Assembly (NCBI RefSeq): GCF_963082655.1
Contig: NC_081552.1
Span: 126,017,494-126,081,493, forward strand
DNA: 64,000 nucleotides
Reading direction: 5' to 3'
From: Stomoxys calcitrans
Taxonomy: Eukaryota > Arthropoda > Insecta > Diptera > Muscidae
In this document: positions 29,750-42,994 of the stretch, piece after piece
Layout of the letters: each line of letters starts with the position of its first letter
Position numbering within the stretch: position 1 is the stretch's first letter
Translations under genes and position numbers: made by a program
The notes under the pieces: generated by a model
Databases searched by the model: none
What the model saw: the letters and a program-made list of their open reading frames with translations, nothing else
What the model was told of the DNA's origin: nothing

Positions 29750-31454
29750 GTTTTGTAATAACTGCATATAAAATTTCAGATATCTGTCCCCTTCCGTATA
29801 GAAAGTATCAAATGGTACCAAGAATAACAATACATCGGAAAAATCGTTAAGTCCCCCAAAATATTTTGTCAATGTATAAATGAATTCCCAATTTGAGCGC
29901 TTGGGCTCAATTCGTAAAAAAGTAAATTTTTGTATGTCCAAGAACTTAAATGTTCTTTAAAAAAATCTTCTGGTCACCTAAAATGTATGGTCAAGGTGTA
30001 CTTGTATCCTTATTTTGAGAGCTTTAGCTCACTCCGTTAAGAAAGCTAAGAAATGTCTAGTTGCCCAATATATTCTTTGAAGGTACTAATTTATGCCAAG
30101 ACTGCGATTACATTTGTCTAATTGCTTAATTTTAGAAGTCCCCGTTCACTGTAGGCGAAAATAAGCTATTTCGTACTTGGCACCAAAATGTACGAATTTT
30201 TAATGGATGTATTTTAGTATCCCATGATTTATTTTTTAGTTATACCTAGATGCCAAAATTCAGACCTCTAGCTCCATTTGGAAAGAAAGTACCAAATGGT
30301 ACCAATTTAGATACCAAAATGTACGAATTTTAAAAAGATCATTTAGTAACCCATTATTTTTGTCCTCGTTGCATATACTTGCCAAATATCAGACCTCCGA
30401 ATTTCTCCATCTGTAAAGAAAGTACCAAATGGTAACAATTTTGGTGCCAAAATGTTTGAATTTTTAAAAGATGATTCAGTCACCCATCATATATTTCTTA
30501 GTTGTACCTACATGCCAAATTTCAGACCTCTAGCTCCATCTGAACAGAAAGTTTCAAATGGTACCAATTTTGGTACCAAAATGTACGAGTTTTGAAGAGA
30601 TCATTTGATCATCCCTCATTTAGTTGTAAGTTGTACCCACATGCTAAATTTTGGACCTCTAGCTTCATCTGCGAAGAAAGTACCAAATGTTACCAATTTT
30701 GGTACTTAAAACTTTGGTTTTGGAAAAAATCATTTAGTCGCCCGTCATATTTTTCTAAGTTTTACCTACATGCAAATTTCAGACCTCTAGCTCTATCTGC
30801 ACAGAAATTGACAAATGGTTATAATATTGGTACCAAAAGGCAGGAATTGTAAAAAGATCATAATCACACATAATATTTTTCCTAGTTGTGTCTGCATGCC
30901 AAATTTCAGACCTCCAGCTCTATCTGTCAAGAACGTACCAATTTTGGTACCAAAATGTACTAATTTTTAAAAGATCATTTCATCACCCATCATATATTCC
31001 CTAGTTGTACCTGCATTCCAAATTTCAGACCTCTAGCTCCATCTGTAAAGAAATTTCAAAATGGTACCCATTGTGGTTCTATCTCCTGTTACCAGCACTA
31101 TTTTCCAAATTTTTCTTTTCACCCTCATCCTTTTGCACCAGATGTCTTTGAAGTAATTTTCAAAATTCTACCTCTATCCACCAAATAGTTCCAATTGCGG
31201 TATTAAACGTACTATTTCTCCCACTTTCGGTATGATTTTCGAATTTTTTTTAACCAAACTTTAATTTTTCGAGGTAGTCTTTAAATTGAGCCAAAGACCA
31301 TAATTGTAGCCAATTCCGTTCGCGCTGGGAAAATTTATACCATTTGGTATGTCCATGTCCCAGTACAACATTCGTGCAAAATTTCATGATTCTGGCTTCA
31401 GCCGTTTGGGCTGGGCGATGATCTGTCAGTCACGCAATTCTTTTATATATATAG
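29750..31454 (+). repeat. Family H element, copy H1
   Basis: Ten or so degenerate units of about 135-150 bp with TGCCAAATTTCAGACCTCTA, AAGTACCAAATGGTACCAAT and AAAATGTACGAATTTTTAAA. The 3' tail has GCAAAATTTCATGATTCTGG, CAGCCGTTTGGGCTGGGCGA and TTTTATATATATAG, after which H2 begins. No coding capacity. The 5' edge is uncertain. Confidence 0.7.
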
Positions 31455-31957
31455 ACTAGCATCCCGTTGGCCCGTTTTGCTACCACCGTGTTTGATACCA
31501 TCTCTTTAGTGTGGGTACTTCCGAAAGCCTAGGTAGGCACTCAGTTTATGATACCCCCTTTTTAGTGTAGGACTTCCAAAAACCAAGGTATAAATGAATC
31601 CCAGTTTTCCGCTTTTTACCTGCATGCCAAATTTCAGACCTCCAGCTCTATCTGCCAGGTAAGTACCAATTTTGGCACCAATATGTACGAATCTTTAATA
31701 GATCATTATGTCTCCCATCATATATTTTCTAGTTGTACCCACATGCCAAATTTAGGACTTCTAGCTTCTTCTATAAAGAAAGTTCCAAATGGTGCCAATT
31801 TTAGTTCCAAAATGTACGAATTTTTAAAAGATCATTAAATCACCTATCATATATTTCTTAGTTGTATCTACATGCCAAATTTCAGACCCACATCTTCATC
31901 TATGAATAAGTACACAATGGTAAAAACATATCATTTAGCCGCCCATCATGTATTTTT
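31455..31957 (+). repeat. Family H element, copy H2 (truncated)
   Basis: Head ACTAGCATCCCGTTGGCCCG at 31455, then two or three H units. It ends where a family B 5' fragment begins. Confidence 0.65.
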
Positions 31958-32040
31958 ATACCCTCCACCATAAGAGGGGGGGGGTATACTAATTTCGTCA
32001 TTCTGTTTGTAACTACTCGAAATATTCGTCTAAGACCCCT
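31958..32040 (+). repeat. Family B 5' end fragment (B3)
   Basis: ATACCCTCCACCATAAGA followed by a G-run, GGTATACTAATTTCGTC and AACTACTCGAAATATTCGTC; stops after GACCCC. Only the first 83 bases are present. Confidence 0.8.
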
Positions 32041-33462
32041 GTAATGTCCAGGATACGTCATGAATCCTTGATGCAACTTTTCAAATGTCACTTTCGAGCA
32101 TCATTACGTTCAGGAGAAAGGTAGGACTTCGGGAGCCTTTAAAAACGCTAGCAACAATCGGGTGGGGGGTTCGTGTCCTTCTTTTCCCAAACTAAATTCC
32201 TATTACATTAATTATTATTGTAGACTCCCTTTTTATTTGACTATTGAAGCTACAAGGGCAATTTTGATTAGAAAACAAAATAAAACTATACAAATTTACG
32301 TTATAACCTAGCCGGAACAGATGATATTTATCGACTGGCGAACGCAGAAAATATCTCCCCCAGATGTTGATGAGGGAATCGTCTCACAACCCACGCCTAC
32401 CATTGCCCTAGAGACGTACAACCTTTTATCTAGGACCCCTACTGTGAAAGCTAATATTTCATTTTTCTATAACCTTACATTCCTTGAAGAAAACATCGAA
32501 CAATTCTATTTTCCCATAATTAAATATAAATTACAACTTTATTCATTGAAATTTCATATTTCTAAAGTTTAAATAATTCAATGCTTATAAAAGCTGGACA
32601 TAGATTCCTTAGTAATTAATTAATTTTTTTCCCTTATTTGATAATAACTTCTAAATAAACCTTAAAAATTTTAATATCTAATGCAAAAAAGAAATATATC
32701 CTATATATATATCATACAAAAATATGTCTAAGTCTAAGTACTCATAAAATCTAGCACGAAAATAGTAACCCTATTAAGTAAATTATGTGTTTGGGCACAT
32801 GTATCTTCTCTATGGCAATTTTAAATTCTTTCTTTTCAAATATTTCTTCTACGTGAAACAACAAAAGCAAATATCAATGATCGAGCAAGTGAGTATGTCA
32901 CAGAGGGCAATGGTAGCTTTGCATGAGAGCGGTATAACACTTTTTGTTCTGTTTGAAGCCATAGCAATTAATTTGTTATACTAGGGCTCCATACAATATG
33001 GAGGCAGAGCTCCAGAAAGCAAGAAAAAAAAACAAACAAAACAAAAAGTAAATATTAAAACAAAAATTATTAATGGCCATATATCGATTCCATGCAAAGC
33101 TACACACTCATGTTACATACAAACATGTAGTATTCCTACCCTCGAGGAAAAAATTGGTGCAAGTAAATTTAATTTTTTTTTTAATCACGCATAAAAATTA
33201 TATTCTTTTAGTCGATTTTAGGGGGTTTTACTAATAAACTCACCAGCTTTACATGTCCATGATGAAGGCCTTCCCACGGTGTACAGCTGCTATATATTAA
33301 GGGGAGAAAATCAAGAAAAGAAATTTAACTTGCAATAAGCTCCATTTTGCTCGACCAAAATCTAGTGTTTCCAAAATGTAATAAAGTAAAAAAAATATTA
33401 GGTTTTGTTCTAATTTAAAGAAAAAAAAAAAAGACAAATTTAACTTATCTTAAGGTTTTTTT
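32041..33462. other. Low-repeat AT-rich DNA, no supported gene
   Basis: Two short frames (83 codons at 32321-32572, 65 codons at 32787-32984, both plus strand) lack recognisable motifs, signal peptides or neighbours that would support them. No similarity to the repeats of the window; this may be host intergenic DNA. Confidence 0.45.
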
Positions 33463-35091
33463 ATACCCTCAACCATAAGATGGGGGGTATACTAATTTCG
33501 TCATTCTGTTTGTAACTACTCGAAATATTCGTTTGAGACCCCATAAAGTATATATATTCTTGATCGTCGCGACATTTTATATCGATCTAGCCATGTCCGT
33601 CCGTCTGTCCGTCCGTCCGTCTGTCCGTCCGTCCGTCTGTCTGTCGAAAGCACGCTAACTTCCGAAGGAGTAAAGCTAGCCGCTTGAAATTTTGCACAAA
33701 TACTTCTTATTAGTGTAGGTCCATGTTTTGATATAGCTGTCATATAAACCGATCTTGGGTCTTGACTTCTTGAGCCTCTAGAGTGCGCAATTCATATCCG
33801 ATTTGAACGAATTTTGGCACGACGTGTTTTGTTATGATATCCAACAACTGTGCCAAGTATGGTTCAAATCGGTCCATAACCTGATATAGCTACCATATAA
33901 ACCGATCTTGGGTCTTGACTTCTTGAGCCTCTAGCGTGCGCAATTCTTATCCGATCAGAATGAAATTTTGCACGATGGGTTTTGTTATGATATCCAATAA
34001 CTGTGCCATGTATGGTTCAAATCGGTTCATAACCTGAAATAGCTGCCATATAAACCGATCTTGGGTCTTGACTTCTTGAGCCTCTAGAGTGCGCAATTCT
34101 TATCCGATTGAAATGAAATTTTGCACGACGTGTTTTGTTATGATATCCCACAACTGTGCCAAGTATGGTTTAAATCGGTCCATAACCTAATATAGCTGCC
34201 ATATAAACCGATCTTGGGTCTTGACTTCTTGAGCCTCTAGAGGGCGCAATTCTTATCGGATTGGAATGGAATTTCGCACGACGTGTTTTGTTATGATATC
34301 CAACAAATGTGCCAAGTATGGTTGAAATCGGTCCATAACCTGATATAGCTGCCATATAAACCGATCTTGGGTCTTGACTTCTTGAGCCTCTAGAGGGCAC
34401 AATTCTTATCCGATTTGAATGAATTTTTGCACGAAGTATTTCGTCCAACAACTGTGCCAAGTATGGTTGAAAACGGTTCATAACCTGATATAGCTGTCAT
34501 ATAAACAGATCTGGGGATTTGACTTCTTGACCCCTAGAGGTCTTGAGCTTCTAGAGGGCGCAATTCCTATCCGATTTGGCTGAAATTTTGCATGACGTAT
34601 TTTATTTTTACTTTCAACAACTGTGTCAAATAAGGTTCAAAGCGGTTCATAACCTGATATAGCTGCCATATAAACCGATCTGGGATCTTGACTTCTTGAC
34701 CCCTAGAGGTCGCAATTATTATCCGATATGCCTGAAATTTTGTACGACGGATCCTCTCATGACCATCAACAAACGTGTTTATTATGGTCTGAATCGGTCT
34801 ATAGCCCGATACAGATCCCATATAAATCGTTCTCTCTATTTTACTTCGTGAGCCCCAATGGGCGCAATTCTTATACGAATTGGCTAAAATTTTACACAGG
34901 TCTCCAACATATAATTTAATTGTGGTCCGAACCGGACCATATCTTGATATCGTTTTAATAGCAGAGCAACTCTTTTCTTATATCCTTTTTTGCCTAAGAA
35001 GAGATGCCGGGAAAAGAACTCGACAAATGCGATCCATGGTGGAGGGTATATGAGATTCGGCCCGGCCGAACTTAGCACGCTTTTACTTGTT
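33463..35091 (+). mobile_element. Family B element, copy B4 (complete, longest)
   Basis: ATACCCTCAACCATAAG start (one change in the inverted repeat), (GTCY) tract at 33597-33645, about seven monomers of ~153 bp, ATGGTGGAGGGTATATGAG, palindrome and GCTTTTACTTGTT end. Confidence 0.85.
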
Positions 35092-36283
35092 TTTCATAAC
35101 ATTATGATGGAGGATGTTTGTCTTTTTTCCTCAGTGGTTCATCATTGTTCAGCCTGCATTTTGACAAAAAAAAAAAAGTCACAGCGCTGGAGCAAAGTGT
35201 TCTCGTATATCACTACATGGTTCAGTCAAATAACTTTGGGTGAATCTGCGTTAGACTAGTTCTTATTTTTGCTTCAATTGGGTACAATGATGAATGATAA
35301 GGGCTGATTGTCAAGGTGCCGCAGACTTAAGTGTCTGGCTGTGGTTCTTAGCACGTGGAATTACATTTAATTTTTGGTTCCTCTCACAAATATTGTTCCA
35401 GCTCTTTCCTGAATAATTTCAGAGCAATTGGTTTTCGGGCTGAAAATGAAATGCCCCCTTCTTCCCCGAGACTATGGGATTCTAAGACGAGCTTTGGCCA
35501 CGTGTAAGGAAGCGGTCTCTGCACCAAATATGCGTGCCGTAAAAACCAACAAAAACACTTTCTCAAGGCAATCTCGTGGAATCAAATGAGGACAAAATAT
35601 GCCAAAATCTCCTGAATGAAAAATCTCCCACTTGGAGTTTGGTAAAGCCCTTGTACCTCAACGATACTCAAGGACAGAAAACGTGTTCCAAACTGGCGTG
35701 GCCTGGAGAAAATTAAGGTTTTTCAAAGACCGATAAATTTCAATATCATGTGATATTCCATACCTTTTCAATATTTATTCGCACTTATAAAAAATTCAAT
35801 TTACGTTTATTTCACACTTAGCACGTTTTTCCAGTCTAACGATTGCACGGAAACTTTATGATCTTTATTCTTACTATTATTTTACTCTATTGCTGATGTG
35901 GATGATACGGTGGTCGAAAAAGAAAGGAAGTACCTGATTTTTCTGAATGCCCCTTTGACTATTGGCCGGTGTACATCAAAAGAAAAATAAAAAAAAAATG
36001 TCAAAAGTGCTAGAAACATTAGGGTTGTATCTTCAAAAACCCCATAAAGTTGCCACAAAAAAAAGGATGACACTAACAGAACAAAAGAAACATATTAAAA
36101 TCATATGTGCCATGACTAGATCATAAAGCAGAAACAATACAATCAATCTGCACCGTTCATGTTAACTCTAATAAGCAAATTTAGAAAAATATACTGAAAA
36201 TAAGTATAAAACTTATTATGACAAATTTCGAAGGGAAATATACTAAGTAAAACATCTGAAAATATATTCGAGGAAAATTTATT
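35092..36283. other. No recognisable gene or repeat
   Basis: Mixed-composition DNA. The stretch 35390-35700 has higher GC and scattered open segments on both strands but no motif I can name. It could be a decayed retroelement or host sequence. Confidence 0.4.
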
Positions 36284-37071
36284 ATACCATAAGATGGGGG
36301 GTATACTAATTTCGTCATTCTGTTTGTAACTACTCGAAATATTCGTTTGAGACCCCATAAAGTAAATATATTCTTGATCGTCGCGACATTTTATGTCGAT
36401 CTAGCCATGTCCGTCCGTCTGTCCGTCCGTACGTGTTTTGTTATGATATCCAACAACTGTGCTAAGTGTGGTTCAAATCGGTTTATAACCTGGATATAGC
36501 TGTCATATAAACAGATCTGGGGACTTGACTTCTTGAGCTTCTAGAGGGCGCAGTTCCTATCCGAATTGGCAGAAATTTTTCATGAATTATTTTATTCTTA
36601 CTTTCAACAATTGTGTCAAATAAGGTTCATATCGGTTCAAAACCTGATATTGCTGCAATATAAACCGATCTGGGATCTTGATTTCTTGAGCCTCTAGAGA
36701 TCGCAATTATTATCCGATTTGCCTGAAATTTTGTACTACGGATCCTCTCATGACCACCAACATACGTGTTTATTATGATCTGAATCGGTCTATAGCCCGA
36801 TACAGCTCCCATATAAATCGATCTCTCCATTTTCTTGAGCCCCCAAAGGGCGCAATTCTTATTCGAATTGGCTGACATTTAACACAGGCTTCCAACATGT
36901 AATTTAATTGTGGTCCAAACCGGGCCATATCTTGATATCGCTCTAATAGCTGAGGAAATCTTTTCTTATATCTTATTTGCCTAAGAAAAGATGCCGGGAA
37001 AAGAAGTCGACAAATTCGATCCATGGTGGAGGGAATATAAAATTCGGCCCGGCCGAACTTAGCACGTTTTT
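36284..37071 (+). mobile_element. Family B element, copy B5, with broken terminal repeat
   Basis: Start reads ATACCATAAGATGGGG: seven bases (CTCCACC) of the terminal repeat are deleted between two copies of ACC. The (GTCY) tract joins straight into a monomer at 36431. The 3' end stops at TTAGCACGTTTT, where B6 starts, so the last bases are missing. Confidence 0.8.
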
Positions 37072-38106
37072 ATACCCTCCACCATAAGATGGGTGGTATA
37101 CTAATTTCGTCATTCTGTTTGTAACTACTCGAAATATTCGTCTGAGACCCCATAAAAAATATATATTCTTGATCGTCGTGACATTTTATCGATCTAGCCA
37201 TGTCCATCCGTCTGTCCGTCCGTCCATCCGTCCGTCCGTCTGTCTGTCGAAAGCACGCTAACTTCCGAAGGAGTAAAGCTAGCCGCTTGAAATTTTGCAC
37301 AAATACTTCTTATTAGTGTAGGTCGGTTGGTACTGTAAATGGGCCATATCGGTCCATGTTTTGATATAGCTGTCATATAAACCGATCTTGGGTCTTGACT
37401 TCTTGAGCCTCTAGAGGGCGCAATTCTTATCCGATTTGAATGAATTTTAGTGCTACGTGTTTTGTTATGATATCCAATAACTGTGCCAAGTATGGTTCAA
37501 ATCGGTCCATAACCTGATATAGCTGCCATATAAACCGATCTTGGGTTTTGACTTCTTGAGCCTCTAGAGTGCGCAATTCTTATCCGATTTGAATGAATTT
37601 TGGTACGACTTGTTTTCTTATGATATTTAACAACTGTGCCAAGTATGGTTCAAATCGGTCCATAAACTGATATAGCTGCCATATAAACCGATCTGGGATC
37701 TTGACTTCTTGAGCCTCTAAAGGTCGCAATTATTATCGGATTTGCATGAAATTTTGTACGACGGATTCTCTCATGACCATCAACATACGTGTTTATTATG
37801 GTCTGAATCGGTCTATAGCCCGATACAGCTCCCATATAAATCGATCTCTCTATTTTACTTCTTGAGCCCCCAAAGGGCGCAATTCTTATTTGAATTGGCT
37901 GACATTTTACACAGGCCTCCTACATATTTTTTAATTGTGGTCTAAACCGGACCATATCTTGATATCGCTCTAATAGCAGGGAAAATCTTTTCTTATATCC
38001 TTTTTTCCCAAAGAAGAGATGCCCGGAAAAGAACTCGACAAATGCGATCCATGGTGGAGGGTATATAAGAATCGGCCCGGCCGAACTTAGCACGCTTTTA
38101 CTTGTT
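37072..38106 (+). mobile_element. Family B element, copy B6 (complete)
   Basis: ATACCCTCCACCATAAG start, (GTCY)-like tract at 37197-37248 with two CATC variants, three monomers, palindrome TTCGGCCCGGCCGAA... (38074-38090 region) and GCTTTTACTTGTT end. Head-to-tail with B5. Confidence 0.85.
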
Positions 38107-39516
38107 ACATGTTTAATTATACCTACACGCCAAATTTCATACCTCTAGCTCATCTGAACAGAAAATACAAAATGGTACCAAAATGTACGAAGTCTTGATA
38201 GAACCAATTCTAAATTTCTTAGTTGTACCCACATGCCAAATTTCAGACCTCAAGCATCGTTTGAAAAGAAAGTACAAAATGGTGCCAATTTTGGTACCAA
38301 AATGTACGAACTTTGAATAGGTCATTTATTCAACCATCATTTGTTTCTTAGATGTACCCACATGCCAAAGTTCGGACTTCTAGCTTCATCTATAAAGAAA
38401 GTACCAGAATGTTTGAATTGTGAAAAATTCATCAATTCATTCACACACCGTATATTACTAAGTTTTACCTACAAACCAAATTTCAGACCTCCAGCTCAAT
38501 CTGCACATAAAGTACCAAATGGTACTAATATTGGAACCTTAATGTAGGAATTGTAAAAAGATCATAGTTACCTATCATATTTTTCCTAATTGTACCTGAA
38601 TGTCAAATTTCAGACCTCTAGCTCCATCTTCAAAGAAAGACCATAATGGTACCAATTTTGGTACCAAAATGTACAAATTTTTAAAATGTCATTTAATTAC
38701 CAATAATATTTTTCTTAGTTATACCTATATGCCAAATTTCAGACCTCTAGCTCCATCTATGAAGAAAGAACTAAATGGTACCAATGTGTGCGAATGGTTA
38801 AGGAATAATTTGGCCACCCATCATATATTTCTTAGTTGTACCTACATGCCAAATTTCAGACGTCAAACTCCACCTGAACAGAAAGTACCAAATGGTACCA
38901 ATTGTGGAACTAAACGAACGCGTTCTCTCGTTACCAGTTCAAGTTTTTCATTTTTTCTTTTCACCCTTATCTTTTTTCACCAGATGTCTTTTAAGTCAAA
39001 TTTCAAAATTCTATCTCAATCCTTCCACCCTGTACAAAATTCATCAATTTCGTAGGTTTTTGGTACTTTTTTTGATACCTCAATGTACAAATTTCTAAAA
39101 TCTCTTATAGTCACCCAATTAAGATTACCATTGTGATCCTACGTTCCAAAATTCAGAGCTCTAGTTCAATTTACAAGGAAAGTACTAATTAGTACCAATT
39201 GCTGTATCAAACGTACTATTTCTACCACTTTCGGTACGATTTCCAATTTTTTATCAAATCTTTTTTTCGGGACGCTCTTTCATTTAAGCCGAAGATCATA
39301 ATTCTAGCCTTCTCAGTTCGCGCTAGGCAAATAAGTACCATTTCCTTCTTTTTGGGACTATTTAGTACCTAAACGTACGAATATCATCAAATCCAGCCTT
39401 ATCTCGTGCCTGTGACCCAAGACCACCAATCGTGCAAAATTTCATGATTGAAACTTCCAACTGATCAGTCAGTCAGTTAGCAATCAGTCAGTCACACGGC
39501 TTTTTTATATGTATAG
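38107..39516 (+). repeat. Family H element, copy H3
   Basis: H units as in H1, tail GTGCAAAATTTCATGATTGA, CAGTCAGTCACACGGC and TTTTTTATATGTATAG, followed without gap by the head of D6. Confidence 0.7.
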
Positions 39517-41152
39517 ACTAGCTGAGCCCGGCCCGCTCTGCTGCGCCCGATAATGATATGTTGGAGAAAGGCTCTTAATTTGGACATTTCAGCCTAATTT
39601 CATTTGAAAATGTATACCAATTTAGCTGTGGATTTTTCTACTCTCAAATACCTCCTATTTAAACACCAATAAGTAAAAGTCCTGTTTAAGGGTGTGGTGG
39701 ATCCCCAGAGACTTGGTCTCAAAAATGGAAGTCAATTGCGGTAATAAAGACCCATGATCGGTAAATATGACCGATTTGAGGTGTTTTTAGGGGGTTGGGT
39801 GACCCACGAAACACTTAGTCCGACAATTGGCAGAATTTGCAATTTTGCTACCATTCGTTATGACACCGAAACATTGATCGTCATGTCGTAGTTGTCTATC
39901 AATGACTATATGGCTACCTATTAAATAGCCATAATTTAGTAATTTTTATACCCTTCACCATAGGACGGGGGGTATACTAATTTCGTCATTCTGTTTGTAA
40001 CTACTCGAAATATTCGTCTGAGACCCCATAAAGTATATATTCTTAATCGGTGCGACATTTTATGTTGATCTAGCCATGTCCGTCCGTCCGTCTGTCTGTC
40101 GAAAGCACGCTAACTTCCGAAGGAGTAAAGCTAGCCGCTTGAAATTTTGCACAAATACTTTTTATTAGTGTAGGTCGGTTGGTATTGTAAATGGGCCATA
40201 TCGGTCTATGTTTTGATATAGCTGCCATATAAACCGATCTTGGGTCTTGACTTCTTGAGCCTCTAGACTGCGCAATTCTCATCCGATTGGAATGAAATTT
40301 TGCACGACGTGTTTTGTTATGATATCCAGCAATTGTGCTAAGTATAGTTCAAATCGGTCCATAACCTGACATAGCTGCCATATAACCAGATCTGGGGACT
40401 TGACTTCTTGAGCTTCTAGAGGGCGCAATTCCTATCCGATTTGAATGAAATTTTGCATGACGTATTTTATTCTTACTTTTAACAACTTTGTCAAATAAGG
40501 TTCAAACCTGTTCATAACCTGATATAGCTGCCATATAAATCGATCTGGGATTTTGACTTCTTGAGCCTCTGGAGGTCGTAATTATTATCCGATATGCCTG
40601 AAATTTGTACGACGGATCCTCTCATGATCATCAACATACGTGTTTATTATGGTCCTCATCGGTCTATAGCCCGATACAGCTCCCATATAAATCGATCTCT
40701 CTATTTTACATCTTGAGCCGGCAAAAGGACGCAATTCTTATTCGAATTGGCTGACATTTTACACAGGTCTCCAACATATAATTTAATTGTGGCCCAAACC
40801 GGACCATATCTTTATATCGCTCTAACAGCAGAGCAAATCTTTTATTATATCCTTTTTTGCCTAAGAAGAGAGAAGAGAAGAGAAAGAACTCAATATATAG
40901 CTATAATTGAGTAAAATTCCCATTTGGAAGGCCTCTTGGGGGTGGGTCGCCCCGCATATACTAAGACATCACTGTTATTCTTGAATGGTACTTTTGGGGT
41001 ATGGGGGAAGGTTTGCCCCTTGAAATATCGCTCCTTCCGGACCACTCCCCACAATCTGTGACATTTGAAAGACATCGGTTCAGCCGTTTCGGAGTCTATG
41101 CGGAACAAACTTTACAAACCCACAAACAAACACAAATTAATTTTTATATATT
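39517..41152 (+). mobile_element. Family D element, copy D6, interrupted by B7
   Basis: Head ACTAGCTGAGCCCGGCCCGC at 39517; broken at 39948 by B7; resumes about 40893 and ends with CAGCCGTTTCGGAGTC, AAACCCACAAACAAACACAA and TTTTTATATATT directly before D7. Confidence 0.65.
39948..40892 (+). mobile_element. Family B element, copy B7 (3' truncated)
   Basis: ATACCCTTCACCATAGGACG start, the shortest (GTCY) tract here (40079-40099), five monomers, then GCCTAAGAAGAGAGAAGAGA; the terminal repeat, palindrome and ACTTGTT are absent. Its 3' half is included in the tandem duplication. Confidence 0.8.
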
Positions 41153-42498
41153 ACTAGCTGACCCGGGCCCGCTCCGCTGCGACTTCTTTTACTTTATATG
41201 GAATAAAATTTGCCTTGGAATATTTATTTTCGGCAATTAAAGAGCTTTTAGTGAAATACCATGCTAAGAAATTAGTATATCGCTTGGCTAATTGTTTAAC
41301 AATATAAGTGTCTTTATCTGAATCCCATATGATCTTTATTGGTCTGCGAATTTATGTTTGGATGTAAGGTGTACTCCATTCCCAAAATACTATATTTTAG
41401 CCTGATATTCTCATGATGTCTGATTTAGGGGTGTTTCCGGGGGTGAGGTGGTCCCCCAGACACCTGCCCCTGAAAAAATATCAGCATCGTGCTCTTCTCT
41501 TAAATACCATTTATTTAAACCCCACATTGCCATTGGCCTCTTAAGCCAATACGTTTACAGGATGAGGCGTTCCCAAACACATGGCCCCAAAATAGGTTAT
41601 CAAATTCGTTTTCTAATCTCAAATACCTTTCATTTGAGCCATATATTGGCATGGTCGAAAAATTTGTTTCCGTTGGGGGTGTTTTGGGAAAGCGGTGATG
41701 CCCTAAATACTTGGTCCTACATTTGGATATCAAATTCGTATTCTACTCAAAAATACCTTTATTTGAGCCCCATATTGCGATGATCACTAAAAAATTGCTG
41801 TGTGTGGGGTATTTTGGGAAAGGGGTAGACCCCCAGAAAATTGGTTCCGAAAATGGGTATCAATTCTTACTCTACCCCCCAATACTACTACCCAATACTA
41901 CCACATTGTCATGGTCGGTAAATATCCCCGATTTAGGGGTGTTTTGGGGATTGGGGTGGTCGCCCAAACGCTAAGCCCGGAAAATATATCAGCATCGTGC
42001 TCTATTCTTATATATCTAAATATCATTTATTTAAACCCCATATTGCCAGTGGCCTCAAAATTGGATATCAAATTCGTTTTCAAATCTCATTTAAACTCCT
42101 TATTGCAAAAGTCAGCAAATATGTCTGGTTAAGGGTATTGACCCTAAAAACTATTAATAATAAGTTCCACTCTCTTTACGTCCCAAATTGTCTTGGGGAG
42201 CAAATACGTCCTATTTGGGGGTTGTTATGGTGGTGGGACGTGCCCTAGACAGTTGGTCCCAAATGTTGATATCAGATACGTGGTCTACTCCCACATACAT
42301 TTAATTTGAGCCCCATGTTTCTATAGTCGGCAAACATGACCGGCTTGGGGGGAGTTTTGGGGGATTGGCGGCCACTTAGTGAGTTAGCCTTGAAAATGTA
42401 TATCGGATTCGTGTTCCATTCTAAAAACCCTCTTATTTGAGCCTCATATTGCAAAAGTCTGCAAATATTTACTATTTGGGTGGTGTTGTGGTCCCATA
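41153..42498 (+). mobile_element. Family D element, copy D7
   Basis: Head ACTAGCTGACCCGGGCCCGC, then monomers including TTGGATATCAAATTCGTATT and CATGGTCGGTAAATATCCCC. Cut by the duplication breakpoint. Confidence 0.75.
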
Positions 42499-42994
42499 GA
42501 CTTGACTTCTTGAGCTTCTAGAGGGCGCAATTCCTATCCGATTTGAATGAAATTTTGCATGACGTATTTTATTCTTACTTTCAACAACTTTGTCAAATAA
42601 GGTTCAAACCTGTTCATAACCTGATATAGCTGCCATATAAATCGATCTGGGATTTTGACTTCTTGAGCCTCTAGAGGTCGTAATTATTATCCGATATGCC
42701 TGAAATTTGTACGACGGATCCTCTCATGATCATCAACATACGTGTTTATTATGGTCCTCATCGGTCTATAGCCCGATACAGCTCCCATATAAATCGATCT
42801 CTCTATTTTACATCTTGAGCCGGCAAAAGGACGCAATTCTTATTCGAATTGGCTGACATTTTACACAGGTCTCCAACATATAATTTAATTGTGGCCCAAA
42901 CCGGACCATATCTTTATATCGCTCTAACAGCAGAGCAAATCTTTTATTATATCCTTTTTTGCCTAAGAAGAGAGAAGAGAAGAGAAAGAACTCA
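42499..42994 (+). repeat. Family B 3' part, second copy from the duplication
   Basis: Same as 40397-40892, including the missing terminal repeat. Confidence 0.85.

Noticed and set aside
32321..32984. Two short frames in the low-repeat region as possible host exons
   Set aside because: No motif, no splice-site or promoter pattern I can defend, and length is within chance for AT-rich DNA.
35384..35700. Possible transposase or retroelement fragment
   Set aside because: Translations in all frames gave no motif I could name with honesty.
38600..39055. 151-codon plus frame in family H (MPNFRPLAPS-type repeats)
   Set aside because: Product of the near-codon-multiple H unit; no start context, no conserved domain, interrupted in other H copies.
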